From assembly GCF_003343245.1 (NCBI RefSeq), contig NZ_CP024901.1, forward strand, positions 1,922,001 through 1,986,000: a stretch of 64,000 bases of DNA, written 5' to 3'. A program made the translations under genes and the position numbers. Shown here piece by piece: positions 20,115-30,212 of the stretch; position 1 is the stretch's first letter; every line of letters begins with the position of its first letter. This stretch comes from Photorhabdus laumondii subsp. laumondii. GTDB taxonomy: Bacteria > Pseudomonadota > Gammaproteobacteria > Enterobacterales > Enterobacteriaceae. The notes under the pieces were generated by a model. That model was not told the origin of the DNA. It was given only the letters and a program-made list of their open reading frames with translations, and did no database searches.

Positions 20115-20624
20115 CTTGAAGTGCTTCCTACAAGGGAATTAATTTTAAAAAATCTTGCATAAAATATATACCAAAGTCACAGCAACTTCAACTAGGTTTG
20201 TTTGATCATGTTTTTTAATAACGTAAATGTCTTATCAGATAACACGACGAAACGGGGGCAGAGAATTGAGAATATCTTTGCCGTAGTTTTGAATTTAATG
20301 CGCGTGTCGAGAATCGTTACTGCTCCGGTATCCTCTGTTTAGTACGGATAAGATGTCCCACAGCTTGATGTACCCGTTATCTTTCAAGTTGCCTCTTTGT
20401 TGGCTGCACTCTTTCACCCCGGTCACATCGTTATCTATGCTCCCGGGGATTCACTCCCTTGCCGTCGCGATCCATCTTGAAATCCATAGGGTATATAGTC
20501 TTTCTCGTTTAATTAACAATAAGTAATGAAAACAGAGAAGTTATTTTAATTATGCCTAAGGATCTCCATGAAATTTCGTTTGATTAAAAACGTTATTGGA
20601 TCCTCAGGCATAGCATTTCCTGAC
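20115..20624. other. intergenic region with one ERIC
   Basis: 510 bp. It contains the upstream region of the 52-residue gene, an ERIC at 20371-20495 and AT-rich DNA beyond the end of the LysE-type gene. No other gene seen. Confidence 0.5.
20371..20495 (-). repeat. ERIC repeat, reverse orientation
   Basis: Full ERIC on the minus strand: the plus strand reads TACCCGTTATCTTTCAAG at the left and GAAATCCATAGGGTATA at the right. Confidence 0.92.
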
Positions 20625-21260
20625 TTAAGAAAATTTCAGATTAAATAGTGTTATTGAATATGAAAAGAAATAGATTCCAAGCATAATAAGAACGACGCCG
20701 CTGGTGTAATTAATAAATTTGATAACACGGTGACTGAGCATTTTCCTGGAGAAGAATATCACAGTATTAATAAAGGCAACCCAAACAATAACGCCAATAA
20801 TTGTCCCTGCTGCACCAATAGCTAAACTATATTTACCTGATGCAATATTGTTGAGTTGTGCGCTGACAGACAGCCAAAAAATAACATTGTATGGATTTAA
20901 TAATGTCAACAATACACCATCAAAAAATTGCCTATGATAGGGTTTGGATATGATATTGATATTTTCCTCATTTTTCTTATTTATGAAGCTGGTAATACCA
21001 AACCAAATGACCATTAATGCGCCTAAAAACCCCAAAATAGGCATAAAAATAGTATTGGAAAAAAATTGCAATATACCAAAACCTAAAAGTAATAAATAAA
21101 TTATATCGGCAAAACAAGCACCTAAACCAAAAACGACTGCGTGAAGACAACTGATATTCAAGTGTCTACGCATAATTTCTATATTTATAGGGCCAACGGG
21201 AGCCGCAGCTCCCAATCCTAAAAGAAAAAATGTTCCTAATGTACTGATTACATCAACCAT
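20625..21260 (-). CDS. LysE/RhtB family amino-acid exporter
   Basis: 211 residues. Inner-membrane exporter with the family signature near the N-terminus (GLGAAAPVGPINIEIMRRHL) and about six hydrophobic segments. LysE/RhtB proteins export amino acids or derivatives by proton antiport. The gene follows the oxygenase gene with only 4 bp between stop and start, so the two form one transcription and probably translation unit. The likely substrate is the amino acid product of that oxygenase; this is inference from context. Confidence 0.9.
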   Translation of the reverse strand: MVDVISTLGTFFLLGLGAAAPVGPINIEIMRRHLNISCLHAVVFGLGACFADIIYLLLLGFGILQFFSNTIFMPILGFLGALMVIWFGITSFINKKNEENINIISKPYHRQFFDGVLLTLLNPYNVIFWLSVSAQLNNIASGKYSLAIGAAGTIIGVIVWVAFINTVIFFSRKMLSHRVIKFINYTSGVVLIMLGIYFFSYSITLFNLKFS

Positions 21261-21264
21261 ATAA

Positions 21265-22077
21265 TTAATTCCATAACATGAGATGTTTATTTAGTGATAA
21301 TCCAATGAAGCTTTGTAATGATATTCTGCCCCCCTCGGGAAAACTACGAATAGCATGGGGTTTCCTGGTGTTTATTATAATTAAATCTCCTTGCTCTGGT
21401 TTAATGAGGACAGATGGCGGAAGCGTGCCTCGCCAATCATTTTCTGCATTATCTTCAATTAACTCGGTGATAGGGATTTCAGGAACATCCCACAGTTCCA
21501 GCTCTCCTCCAGTTGCAGGCATTTTTATATAGATATTCACTGAGAATTGCCCCAACAAATTGACAGATTGTTGTTGAAGACCATCGAAATGGGGTTGTTT
21601 TTCAACCATGAAAGAACGTTCTGGTCTGTTCATCACTCTGGCAATCCCCGCATGCATCTTTTTACCTTCAAAGTTGGCAATGCTAGCCCCGGCAGACCAT
21701 ACTTCATCCAGTTCTAAACGAAATTTATCGAAAGGGGCTAACATGGGAGCACAGAAATTTCTGACGTTTCTGATGGCAGGTAACGCATTTTCAAAATATT
21801 TTTTATAGCTATCGCTATCTTTGGATTTGCCAAAAGTTGTGTTGTAAGACGGGCCAATTCTATCAACACCATAATCAACTAAAACAACTTCATCTCCTTT
21901 TTTCAAATCATGAGGATGACATTCTAGATTTTCGTGAGAGAGGAAAAAATCAGAGAGCTTGTCTGCAAGAGAGATATCAACATATTTCTTTATATGGATT
22001 GCTAACACTTCATCATTAAATAATTTAGTAAGATGATGTTCTTGCAGAGAGTCAGATACAATTATTTTGTTTTTCAT
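21265..22077 (-). CDS. Fe(II)/2-oxoglutarate-dependent oxygenase, probable free amino-acid hydroxylase
   Basis: 270 residues. The facial triad is visible as His163-x-Asp165 (PHFDGL) and His241 (RKPHAIRSF), with Arg251 in GGRISLQSF as the probable 2-oxoglutarate anchor; GGELELWDVPE forms the core strand. RIGPSY and LAPFDKFRLELDEVW recall, from memory, the BesD family of free amino-acid halogenases and hydroxylases. The Asp in HxD predicts hydroxylation, not halogenation. I chose the ATG at 22077 because AAGGTGG lies 5 bp upstream; the longer frame starts at a GTG inside that site. Coupled to a LysE-type exporter. Confidence 0.72.
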   Translation of the reverse strand: MKNKIIVSDSLQEHHLTKLFNDEVLAIHIKKYVDISLADKLSDFFLSHENLECHPHDLKKGDEVVLVDYGVDRIGPSYNTTFGKSKDSDSYKKYFENALPAIRNVRNFCAPMLAPFDKFRLELDEVWSAGASIANFEGKKMHAGIARVMNRPERSFMVEKQPHFDGLQQQSVNLLGQFSVNIYIKMPATGGELELWDVPEIPITELIEDNAENDWRGTLPPSVLIKPEQGDLIIINTRKPHAIRSFPEGGRISLQSFIGLSLNKHLMLWN

Positions 22078-22398
22078 AAAAACCACCTTATTGTATTTAA
22101 CATGATTTTTTGATTACTTTCCATATAAAAATAGAATGGAAATATTAATTTAATATTATTTAAATTTAATCAATGCGATCTTAATCACAAAACAAAAAGT
22201 GGACAGTCATTTAAGTAGTTTCACTAATTTAGTGCTCAACAACTGAGGTAATGTCTGATAATAATTATTTTTTTACATATGGTTAGATTGATTGTTCTAT
22301 TAATTCATAGGCATGGTTAATAATTTCAAAAATGAATTTAATATTTAATTATAATAATAAGTGGATAATGTAACTTCTCGTAAGTTCATAATGACTTA

Positions 22399-22572
22399 CT
22401 GCCTATCCCAATAGGGCTATTTTATTTGCCCTTCTTTGCCATAAAGAGCGAACCTGGGCAGTGCTCAAAATCCTCACGTACTACGTGTACGCTCCGGTTT
22501 TTCCGCGCTGTCCGTGTTCACTGTTCATTGATAAGAATGGCCTGCAACAATTACGCCTATTGAGATAGGCTC
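22399..22572 (-). mobile_element. MITE-like element, copy 2, TTA target duplication
   Basis: Inverted relative to copy 1 at 1509-1682 and of the same length, with only a handful of differences over 170 bp by eye. Ends are GCCTATCCCAATAGG and CTATTGAGATAGGC (one substitution in the inverted repeat). TTA flanks it on both sides (22396-22398 and 22573-22575). The sequence between carries no open frame. Confidence 0.85.
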
Positions 22573-22582
22573 TTAGAATGTT

Positions 22583-22709
22583 TATACCCGTTATCTTTCA
22601 AGTTGCCTCTTTGTTGGCTGCACTCACTCACCCCGGTTACATCGTTATCTATGCTCCCGGGGATTCGCTCCCTTGCCGTCGCGATCCATCTTGAAATCCA
22701 TAGGGTATA
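22583..22709 (-). repeat. ERIC repeat, reverse orientation
   Basis: Full 127-bp ERIC on the minus strand, 12 bp from the MITE copy 2 end. Plus strand starts TATACCCGTTATCTTTC and ends CCATAGGGTATA. Confidence 0.92.
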
Positions 22710-22985
22710 TTTATGTCTGTAATGAAGATACGGACAAAACCTTACGAGATATTTTATTTGATATCAGTATCGCAATGTTACATTTTCAACCAATATAACA
22801 TTTGTTGGGTAATTAGCAGGTGGAAATTTCTGTATTTGCGAAGCTGTTCGCATATATTTGTGAAATGATTATTAGCCTGAAATTAATTTGCGAAGGTGTT
22901 TGATGATTTTTCTTGTGCTTCTGGCTGCTTTGTAAAAAATAAGCAATACTCTGCTGGAAAAATAAAAGGGTAAGGATGAATAAGG

Positions 22986-25313
22986 ATGTGGTTTTCAGTT
23001 GTGATAAATAAGATAACAATAAATTGGAAACAACCTATACCAATTATTAGCGTGAATCAGGCTGCAATAGCTATTATTGTCGGTATTGTACCCTTGTTTT
23101 TTCTGCCTGAGTTACCACAGAAATGGCAGATGATGGCATTGCTATTACTGGCTCTATTCTACTTATTCTTGCCATTTTGTCTTTGTCGGATGGTTTCAAT
23201 TTCGTTACTGGCATTTCTTATTGGGTGCTGGCAAGGAAATCATCTGCTCGAACAGATAATCTATTTTAGTGAAAAAGCGCATTTATCACGGGTTATTATT
23301 GAAAGTTTATCATTAGATAATGAAGAGAATGGCAGAGTTATCCTGCGTATTATTGAGAATGAAAACAAAGTTATTTTTCCGCCACTGTATGTTTCCGCTT
23401 ATTGGGATATTTCGCCTGAATCTCTGTGTGCTGGTCAAGAATGGCGGCTGAAAATGAAATTACGGCCAGTTCATAGTCAGCTAAATCAAGGTGGATATGA
23501 TAGCCAGCGTAGGGCATTAGCTATCCGCCGACCTTTAACAGGAAAAGTCATTCACGCTGAATTAATTGATGGGAAATGTAATTTACGTCAGCGATTGGTC
23601 AGTCATATTGCACCGGATATTCGTGAATTGAAGCATAGTGGCATTGCGATGGCATTAGCATTCGGAGAACGTCAGTGGTTAAGTAAGGAGGATAATTTAT
23701 TATTACAACAAACAGGTACGGCTCACCTTATGGCTATTTCAGGGTTGCATATTACGGTTGCCAGTATGTTTGGTTGGTGGATGGCAAGATTATTACAACT
23801 CTTCTTTCCCGTGCACTGGATAGGGCACAGATTCCCACTGATTGCCGGTTGGATAGTGGCAATAAATTACGTCTGGCTATCGGGTTGGGGTATTCCGGCT
23901 ATTCGTGCATTACTGGGTTTAACGATCTGGTTATATTTACGTTATAGAAATATTCTCTGTTTCCCTTGGCAGTGGGCATTGTGGACAGCCGCAATGATTC
24001 TCTTATTTGATCCCCTGACGGTGCTTTCTGACAGCTTCTGGCTCTCTTTCTTTGCTGTGATGGCGCTAATGTTCTGGTTCTGTTGGGCACCGTTAATTGA
24101 GCCATTTCGTTATGGTTGGAAATGGTTATGGCTGCGAGGGTTATATATGCAAATGGGTATGATGCTGATGCTTATTCCTCTCCAGCTATTATTATTTCAT
24201 GGTGTCAATTTTGCCGCTTTATTTGCTAACTTCTGGGCCGTGCCAATCATCTCTTTTATTACTGTGCCGTTGATTATGCTGGCATTAATCAGCAACTTTT
24301 GTTCTTTTATTCACGCTTTATTATGGCAATTAGTTGATTACTCTGTAACCCTCTCTTTAATCCCTTTGCCAGTTTTGCAACAGTCATGGAGTGAAACTGG
24401 CCGTTTTCCCCCATTAATAACGTTTATTGGTTGGTTTGTTGTCATTATTTGGCGATTCGCTTGGTGGCAATCATATAAATTACTGATTACTATTTTTTTA
24501 GGGGTAATGCTCTGCTATCTGAGGCGCAACGAAGACTATTTGTGGCGATTTTCTATGCTGGATGTTGGGCACGGGCTTGCGGTTATCATTGAAAAAGATG
24601 GCAAAGCGCTGATTTTTGATACCGCTAATCGTTGGGAGACTGGCAGTATGGCTGAAAGGGTGATAATCCCTTATTTGCGTTGGCATCGATTAACGCCAGA
24701 GCAAATTATTATCAGTCATGATCATCTTGACCATACCGGTGGGTTAGCATTCTTACAACAAAAATATCCAGGTATTGCGGTGAGAAGTTCTTTAATCAAT
24801 CAGCAACATCTTCCATGTATACGCGGTGAACAGTGGCTCTGGCAGGGGTTGAGCTTCCGTGTATTATGGCCGCCGGTAAGATCATTACGCGCAGGTAATG
24901 ACGAATCTTGTGTCATTCGGGTAGAAGATGGTAAACATAGCTTGCTTTTGACCGGAGATCTGGAAAAGCAAGGGGAATATAAGCTATTGGGAATAGAAAA
25001 AGAGAATTTAAGATCGACCGTATTGCAGGTTCCACATCATGGTAGTAACACGTCATCTACAGCCGCTTTTATTCATACCGTCTCACCACAATATGCACTG
25101 GCCTCTGTTGCACGTTATAGCCCGTGGCGACTTCCTTCGGTTAAAGTGCAGCGACGCTATCGTAAAATTGGGGCAGAATGGCGTAGTACCGCGGTATCCG
25201 GGCAGATAACGGGTTATTTTTATGGCGATCATGTTGAAATGATGAGCTATAGGCAACAAATTATGTCACGTTGGTATCATCAGTGGTTTGGTATTCGTAG
25301 TGATCATGAGTAG
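22986..25313 (+). CDS. comEC: ComEC/Rec2 family DNA internalisation protein (YcaI)
   Basis: 775 residues. Polytopic membrane protein of the DNA-uptake channel family. N-terminal membrane segments and a DUF4131-like region come first, then the competence core with HLMAISGLHITV (about residues 250-262), then a C-terminal metallo-beta-lactamase-like domain with LDVGHGLAV and the metal motif SHDHLDHTGG (about residues 577-586). In E. coli the orthologue ycaI precedes msbA, as here. Start ATG at 22986 is the best of several close purine-rich options. Confidence 0.92.
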   Translation: MWFSVVINKITINWKQPIPIISVNQAAIAIIVGIVPLFFLPELPQKWQMMALLLLALFYLFLPFCLCRMVSISLLAFLIGCWQGNHLLEQIIYFSEKAHLSRVIIESLSLDNEENGRVILRIIENENKVIFPPLYVSAYWDISPESLCAGQEWRLKMKLRPVHSQLNQGGYDSQRRALAIRRPLTGKVIHAELIDGKCNLRQRLVSHIAPDIRELKHSGIAMALAFGERQWLSKEDNLLLQQTGTAHLMAISGLHITVASMFGWWMARLLQLFFPVHWIGHRFPLIAGWIVAINYVWLSGWGIPAIRALLGLTIWLYLRYRNILCFPWQWALWTAAMILLFDPLTVLSDSFWLSFFAVMALMFWFCWAPLIEPFRYGWKWLWLRGLYMQMGMMLMLIPLQLLLFHGVNFAALFANFWAVPIISFITVPLIMLALISNFCSFIHALLWQLVDYSVTLSLIPLPVLQQSWSETGRFPPLITFIGWFVVIIWRFAWWQSYKLLITIFLGVMLCYLRRNEDYLWRFSMLDVGHGLAVIIEKDGKALIFDTANRWETGSMAERVIIPYLRWHRLTPEQIIISHDHLDHTGGLAFLQQKYPGIAVRSSLINQQHLPCIRGEQWLWQGLSFRVLWPPVRSLRAGNDESCVIRVEDGKHSLLLTGDLEKQGEYKLLGIEKENLRSTVLQVPHHGSNTSSTAAFIHTVSPQYALASVARYSPWRLPSVKVQRRYRKIGAEWRSTAVSGQITGYFYGDHVEMMSYRQQIMSRWYHQWFGIRSDHE

Positions 25314-25351
25314 AATAACCCGCTATTTCTTTTTGTGTTGGTAACTCAATA

Positions 25352-27097
25352 ATGAATGATAAAGACCTTTCTACCTGGCAGACGTTTTGCCGACTATGGC
25401 CAATTGTCTCTCCGTTCAGGATTGGGCTGATAGTTGCTGCGGTTGCACTGATCCTTAATGCTGCCGGTGATACGTTAATGCTTTCGTTGCTTAAGCCTTT
25501 ACTTGATGAAGGTTTCGGCAAAGCAAGCAGTGATGTACTGAAATGGATGCCACTGATTGTGATTGCTTTAATGATTATGCGAGGGCTATCCGGGTTTGTA
25601 TCAAGTTATTGTATCTCTTGGGTCTCCGGTAAAGTGGTAATGCAGATGCGTCGTCGTCTGTTCAGCCATATGATGGGGATGCCGGTGTCATTTTTTGATC
25701 AACAATCTACAGGGACGCTGCTTTCCCGTATCACTTATGATTCTGAACAAGTGGCCTCCTCCTCTTCCAGTGCACTGATTACCGTGGTCAGGGAAGGGGC
25801 ATCCATTATCGGCCTGTTTGTTTTGATGTTTTACTATAGCTGGCAATTATCTCTGATCCTGATTGTGATTGCGCCGATCGTGTCATTGGTGATTCGTGTG
25901 GTATCGAAGCGATTTCGTAGTATTAGTAAAAATATGCAGAATAGCATGGGGCAAGTCACAGCCAGTGCTGAGCAGATGTTGAAAGGGCATAAAGAAGTGC
26001 TCATTTTCGGTGGGCAGAACGTAGAAACTGAGCGCTTTAATAAAGTCAGTAACCATATGCGTCAGCAAGGCATGAAAATGGTGTCTGCTTCATCAATTTC
26101 TGATCCCATCATTCAGCTTATTGCCTCGTTTGCTTTGGCCTTTGTCCTGTATGCCGCAAGTTTCCCGGATATTATGGAAACATTGACAGCGGGTAAAATT
26201 ACGGTCGTATTTTCATCAATGATTGCGTTGATGCGTCCATTGAAATCGTTGACTAATGTTAACGCGCAATTCCAGCGAGGCATGGCCGCCTGTCAGACTC
26301 TGTTTTCGATTCTGGATATGGAACAGGAGAAAGATGACGGTAAGCTGGAGCTTAAAAAAGCGAACGGTGATATTGAGTTCCGTAATGTGACTTTCTGCTA
26401 TCCAACCAAGGAATTACCGGCGTTGCAAAATATTTCCATGTATATCCCGGCGGGAAAAATTGTTGCTTTAGTAGGGCGTTCTGGCTCGGGTAAATCCACA
26501 ATAGCGAATTTGCTGACCCGTTTTTATGATGTCAACGAAGGTAATATTTTTCTGGATGGGCATGACTTGCGGGAATATAAGCTCTCTTCCTTGCGTGGGC
26601 AGGTTGCACTGGTATCGCAGAATGTGCATCTATTTAATGACACGGTAGCGAATAATATTGCTTATGCCAGTGAAAACCGATACAGCCGTGAAGAGATTGA
26701 GAAAGCCGCTGAGATGGCTTATGCAATGGACTTCATCAGGAAGTTAGATAACGGCTTGGATACGATGATCGGTGAGAATGGTGTGCTGCTTTCTGGCGGT
26801 CAACGCCAGCGTATTGCTATCGCGCGTGCCTTGTTGCGTGATTCTCCGGTTCTGATTCTTGATGAGGCAACTTCGGCGCTGGACACGGAATCTGAACGGG
26901 CAATTCAGGCTGCACTGGATGAATTGCAGAAAAACAGAACCTCGCTGGTTATTGCACATCGTCTATCAACCATTGAAAACGCGGATGAAATTCTGGTGGT
27001 TGAAGATGGGCATATTGTTGAACGGGGTGACCATCTCTCTCTGCTGGAGCGAAATGGTGTTTACTCACAACTACATCGGATGCAATTTGGTCAATGA
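25352..27097 (+). CDS. msbA: lipid A export ATP-binding/permease protein
   Basis: 581 residues. Homodimeric ABC transporter flipping lipid A-core across the inner membrane. An N-terminal six-helix exporter domain is followed by the ATPase: Walker [10 protein letters not shown] (about residue 376), LSGGQRQR signature, Walker [13 protein letters not shown] and H-loop IAHRLST. The stop overlaps the lpxK start (ATGA), the conserved msbA-lpxK operon. Confidence 0.97.
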
Positions 27098-28089
27098 TTG
27101 AGCGCATATGGTCAGGCCGCTCATGGCTTTATTTGCTGTTATTACCTTTTTCAGCCCTTTACGGGCTGATAAGTGGCTTACGGTGGTTGAGTTATAAAAC
27201 AGGGTTGAGGCTACCCTGGAAAGCGCCTGTACCTGTTGTGGTGGTGGGTAATCTCACTGCTGGCGGTAATGGTAAAACGCCGGTGGTTATTTGGCTGGTG
27301 GAGCAGTTGCAGAAAAAAGGTTATCGGGTTGGTGTTGTTTCCCGCGGCTATGGAGGTAAAGCGGAAAGTTATCCTCTGTTGGTGACTGAAAATGTCACTA
27401 CGGCTCAAGCCGGTGATGAACCGGTATTAATTCATCGTCGTACCGGCGCACCAGTGGCTGTTGCGCCAAAACGGGTTGCAGCAGTGAAAGCATTACTGGC
27501 AAACACGTCACTGGATATCATCGTGACTGATGATGGCTTACAGCACTATGCTTTGCAGCGGGATTTTGAAATTGCGGTTATTGATGGCGTGCGCCGTTTT
27601 GGTAATGGTTGGTGGCTTCCAGCAGGTCCAATGCGTGAACTATCTGGGCGGTTGAACAGGGTTAATACCATTATCACTAACGGCGGTACTCCTCAGCCAG
27701 GCGAACTATCCATGACATTAGCTGGCGAGTTAGCTGTGAATATGGTGAGCGGTGAAAAACGTGCAGTGAATCTGATACCTCACGCTGTTGCGATGGCTGG
27801 AATTGGGCATCCACCGCGGTTCTTTGCCACCTTGCAACAGTTAGGTGCTGACCTAAAAAAGGAGTATGCATTTGCCGACCATCAACTGTACACAGAAGAT
27901 CAATTGTGTCATCTGGCTGACACCAACCAGAATTTACTGATGACAGAAAAAGATGCGGTTAAGTGTTTTAATTTTGCTCAGCCAAATTGGTGGTATTTAC
28001 CGGTAGATGCTCGGTTACCCCAAGAAAAGGGAGAGATAATGCTGAACAAGATTTGTTCGTTATTGGAGACGAATAACAATAGTAAGTAA
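27094..28089 (+). CDS. lpxK: tetraacyldisaccharide 4'-kinase
   Basis: 331 residues. Membrane-associated kinase that phosphorylates the 4'-position of the lipid A disaccharide. N-terminal hydrophobic segment ([18 protein letters not shown]) then a P-loop in [16 protein letters not shown] (about residues 49-64) and the DDGLQH motif. Translationally coupled to msbA by a 4-bp overlap. A deleted ERIC abuts the stop. Confidence 0.97.
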
Positions 28090-28091
28090 AC

Positions 28092-28162
28092 ATACCCTAT
28101 GGATTTCAAGATGCATCGCGACGGCAGCCAACAAAGAGGCAACTTGAAAGATGACGGGTATA
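28092..28162 (+). repeat. ERIC repeat with internal 56-bp deletion
   Basis: Starts ATACCCTATGGATTTCAAG and ends GATGACGGGTATA like its neighbours, but the centre is missing: GACGGCA joins directly to GCCAACAAAGAGG. In full copies both sides of the lost segment carry GCA, so deletion between short direct repeats is likely. Confidence 0.85.
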
Positions 28163-28670
28163 TTATGTTTTAATCAAAATGGCCTCTGTGAGCCGATAGT
28201 AAGCCGATGATAGTCAACCGGGAGATTGCCTTTCTGCTCCTTGCCAAAGCGTACAATTTCAGTAATTTTTCAGATTTATTTGATTTTTCGCCATTGCTAA
28301 CTGATATTAAAACTATCCATTTTGGATAAACAACCATTGTGTATTCTTGAGTCAAACATGTACGATTCTGGTAGGATATCCGCTCGTATCTGTTACTTAA
28401 ACGATATATACCCTATGGATTTCAAGATGCATCGCGGCGGCAAGGGAGCGAATCCCCGGGAGCATAGATAACGATGTGACTGGGGTGAGTGAGTGCAGCC
28501 AACAAAGAGGTAACTTGAAAGATGACGGGTATACTACTCGAATGAAATGTATTTCAAGGTCAAGGTATTGAAACTGAGATGAGGTTCTATTCGAAAATTG
28601 AATAAAGGGTAAAAAAACATCAAAAACAATAAATTAAATTATTGTGAGATGGACAAATGGGGGAGTTATT
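28163..28670. other. intergenic region with one ERIC, long leader of the cold-shock-like gene
   Basis: No gene seen. It holds an ERIC at 28407-28533 and about 135 bp of leader before the cold-shock-like gene. The E. coli neighbour ycaQ is absent at this position. Confidence 0.5.
28407..28533 (+). repeat. ERIC repeat
   Basis: Full 127-bp ERIC, TATACCCTATGGATTTC to GATGACGGGTATA. Confidence 0.92.
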
Positions 28671-28886
28671 ATGACATTACAATTAAAGATGGGTAGAGTG
28701 AAATGGTTTGATGAGCGTAAAGGATATGGTTTTATTTCTCCACAGGATGGGGGACAAGACATATTCGTCAATAGAAAAGCGATTGCGAATACAAAAAACA
28801 AGTCACTCACAGAAGGGCAGGATGTGGAATTTTCAATTATTCGCAAAGGTTATGATTTAACCGCGGCAGATGTGATAGCATTCTAA
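28671..28886 (+). CDS. cold-shock-domain protein, divergent
   Basis: 71 residues from the ATG at 28671, which has GGGGGAG about 7 bp upstream; the longer frame from 28644 is unlikely. Single cold-shock domain: VKWFDERKGYGFISP contains RNP1 (KGYGFI). The RNP2-like strand reads DIFVNR where CspA-type proteins have an aromatic-His pair (VFVH), so RNA/DNA binding may differ. A nucleic-acid chaperone role is inferred from the fold. It is not part of the usual lpxK-ycaR neighbourhood. Confidence 0.85.
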   Translation: MTLQLKMGRVKWFDERKGYGFISPQDGGQDIFVNRKAIANTKNKSLTEGQDVEFSIIRKGYDLTAADVIAF

Positions 28887-29264
28887 AACCCTATCAAAAT
28901 CAAGCTATTTTATTGCCATTCTTTAAATGGTAAAGAGGAAGCATTGAACCATGTGCAAACAGAGGTAATCGTTTTTTTGAACGCACTTTTGGTAAAATTC
29001 GGAGGGTAGCGAAGTGAGTCATTTTTGACAACAGCGTTTACTCTCCGGTTTTTGTTTGTTATCTATATTGATGATTTATTGGCAATTAGGGATTGTGTCA
29101 ATTACGCCTACCGAGATAGTTTTGGACTTTCACCAACTTACCTGATTTTTCAGTGGATAATATTGGGAAAAGGATCGAAAGATCAAATAACAAGAGTTAA
29201 CGATGATACCAAGCTTATGTTATTCTGAGCTGCATTAAATTAAAGCTCCATAATTGGAGGATGT
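28887..29264. other. intergenic region holding a decayed MITE copy
   Basis: 378 bp; apart from the degenerate element at 28889-29120 it contains only the ycaR upstream region. A 67-codon frame at 29025-29228 lies mostly within the repeat remnant and has no ribosome site. Confidence 0.5.
28889..29120 (-). mobile_element. degenerate copy of the MITE-like element
   Basis: Read on the plus strand it follows MITE copy 2 with many changes: CCTATCAAAATCAAGCTATTT against CCTATCCCAATAGGGCTATTT at the left, TGCCATTCTTT and GGTAAAGAGGAAGC in the middle, CTCCGGTTTTTG, and CAATTACGCCTACCGAGATAG against CAATTACGCCTATTGAGATAG at the right. It is longer than the intact copies, so it has small insertions. 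Alignment was by eye. Confidence 0.55.
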
Positions 29265-29444
29265 ATGGATCACCGTTTACTCGAAATTATTGCCTGTCCT
29301 GTATGTAACGGAAAACTCAGTTACGATAAAGAGAATTTTGAACTCATTTGTAAGTTGGATCGACTTGCGTTTCCTGTACGTGATGGTATTCCCGTCCTGT
29401 TAGAGCACGAAGCCCGCGAATTACCTCTGGATGAGGAAAAATAA
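29265..29444 (+). CDS. ycaR: Trm112/UPF0434 family protein YcaR
   Basis: 59 residues, [20 protein letters not shown] at the N-terminus. Small zinc-ribbon-like protein with the CPVC pair; the second cysteine pair of longer Trm112 proteins is reduced to the single Cys in [25 protein letters not shown] lies just upstream. The stop is 3 bp before kdsB, with which it is co-transcribed in enterobacteria. Exact role unknown. Confidence 0.93.
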   Translation: MDHRLLEIIACPVCNGKLSYDKENFELICKLDRLAFPVRDGIPVLLEHEARELPLDEEK

Positions 29445-29447
29445 GGC

Positions 29448-30197
29448 ATGTTCACTGTTATTATTCCTGCTCGCTTTGCTTCAACCCGTTTACCCGGTAA
29501 ACCTTTAGCCGATATTCACGGCAAACCAATGATTGTTCGTGTTATGGAGCGGGCGAAACGTTCAGGTGCTGGACGTGTCATTGTGGCAACAGATAATCAC
29601 GACGTTGTTGATGCCGTTGTGGCTGCCGGTGGAGAGGCTTGTCTGACCAACGAAAATCACCATTCTGGTACTGAACGATTAGCTGAGGTTATCAACAAAT
29701 ATCAATTTTCCGATGATGAAATTATCGTTAATGTTCAGGGTGATGAACCACTGATTCCCGAAGAGATTATTAAACAGGTTGCAGAGAATTTGGCAGGTTG
29801 TAAAGCGGGAATGGCAACGTTGGCCGTGCAGATTCATGATGCAGAGGAAGCTTTTAACCCTAATGCTGTGAAAGTCGTTATGGATAAACAGGGTTATGCA
29901 CTCTATTTTTCCAGGGCAACTATTCCTTGGGAGCGTGGCCGTTTTATTCAATCACGGGAAACGATTGGTGATAATTTTCTGCGTCATATTGGTATTTATG
30001 CCTATCGCGCGGGTTTTATCCGTCGCTACGTGCAATGGGAGCCGAGCCCGTTGGAGCAAATTGAAATGCTGGAACAACTGCGGGTACTTTGGTACGGCGA
30101 AAAAATTCATGTGGGGATTGCATTAAAGGCACCGGGAGTAGGCGTTGATACGCCGGAAGATTTGGCAGCAATTAGAAAAGTGTTTACTGAAATCTGA
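29448..30197 (+). CDS. kdsB: 3-deoxy-manno-octulosonate cytidylyltransferase
   Basis: 249 residues. Activates Kdo with CTP to CMP-Kdo for LPS inner core. Family start [19 protein letters not shown] (sugar-nucleotidyltransferase motif) and [10 protein letters not shown] (about residues 97-106) are clear. It follows ycaR closely. Together with msbA and lpxK it makes this stretch an LPS assembly cluster. Confidence 0.97.
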   Translation: MFTVIIPARFASTRLPGKPLADIHGKPMIVRVMERAKRSGAGRVIVATDNHDVVDAVVAAGGEACLTNENHHSGTERLAEVINKYQFSDDEIIVNVQGDEPLIPEEIIKQVAENLAGCKAGMATLAVQIHDAEEAFNPNAVKVVMDKQGYALYFSRATIPWERGRFIQSRETIGDNFLRHIGIYAYRAGFIRRYVQWEPSPLEQIEMLEQLRVLWYGEKIHVGIALKAPGVGVDTPEDLAAIRKVFTEI

Positions 30198-30212
30198 TTG
30201 ATTGTTTGAACT

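Larger units (their letters stand above)
22078..22985. other. 908-bp intergenic region with MITE and ERIC
   Basis: No gene seen. It holds the promoter region of the oxygenase-exporter pair (very AT-rich, 22080-22380), MITE copy 2 (22399-22572), an ERIC (22583-22709) and the comEC upstream region. Confidence 0.6.

Noticed and set aside
29025..29228. 67-codon plus-strand frame upstream of ycaR
   Set aside because: Lies mostly in the decayed MITE copy and has no ribosome site.
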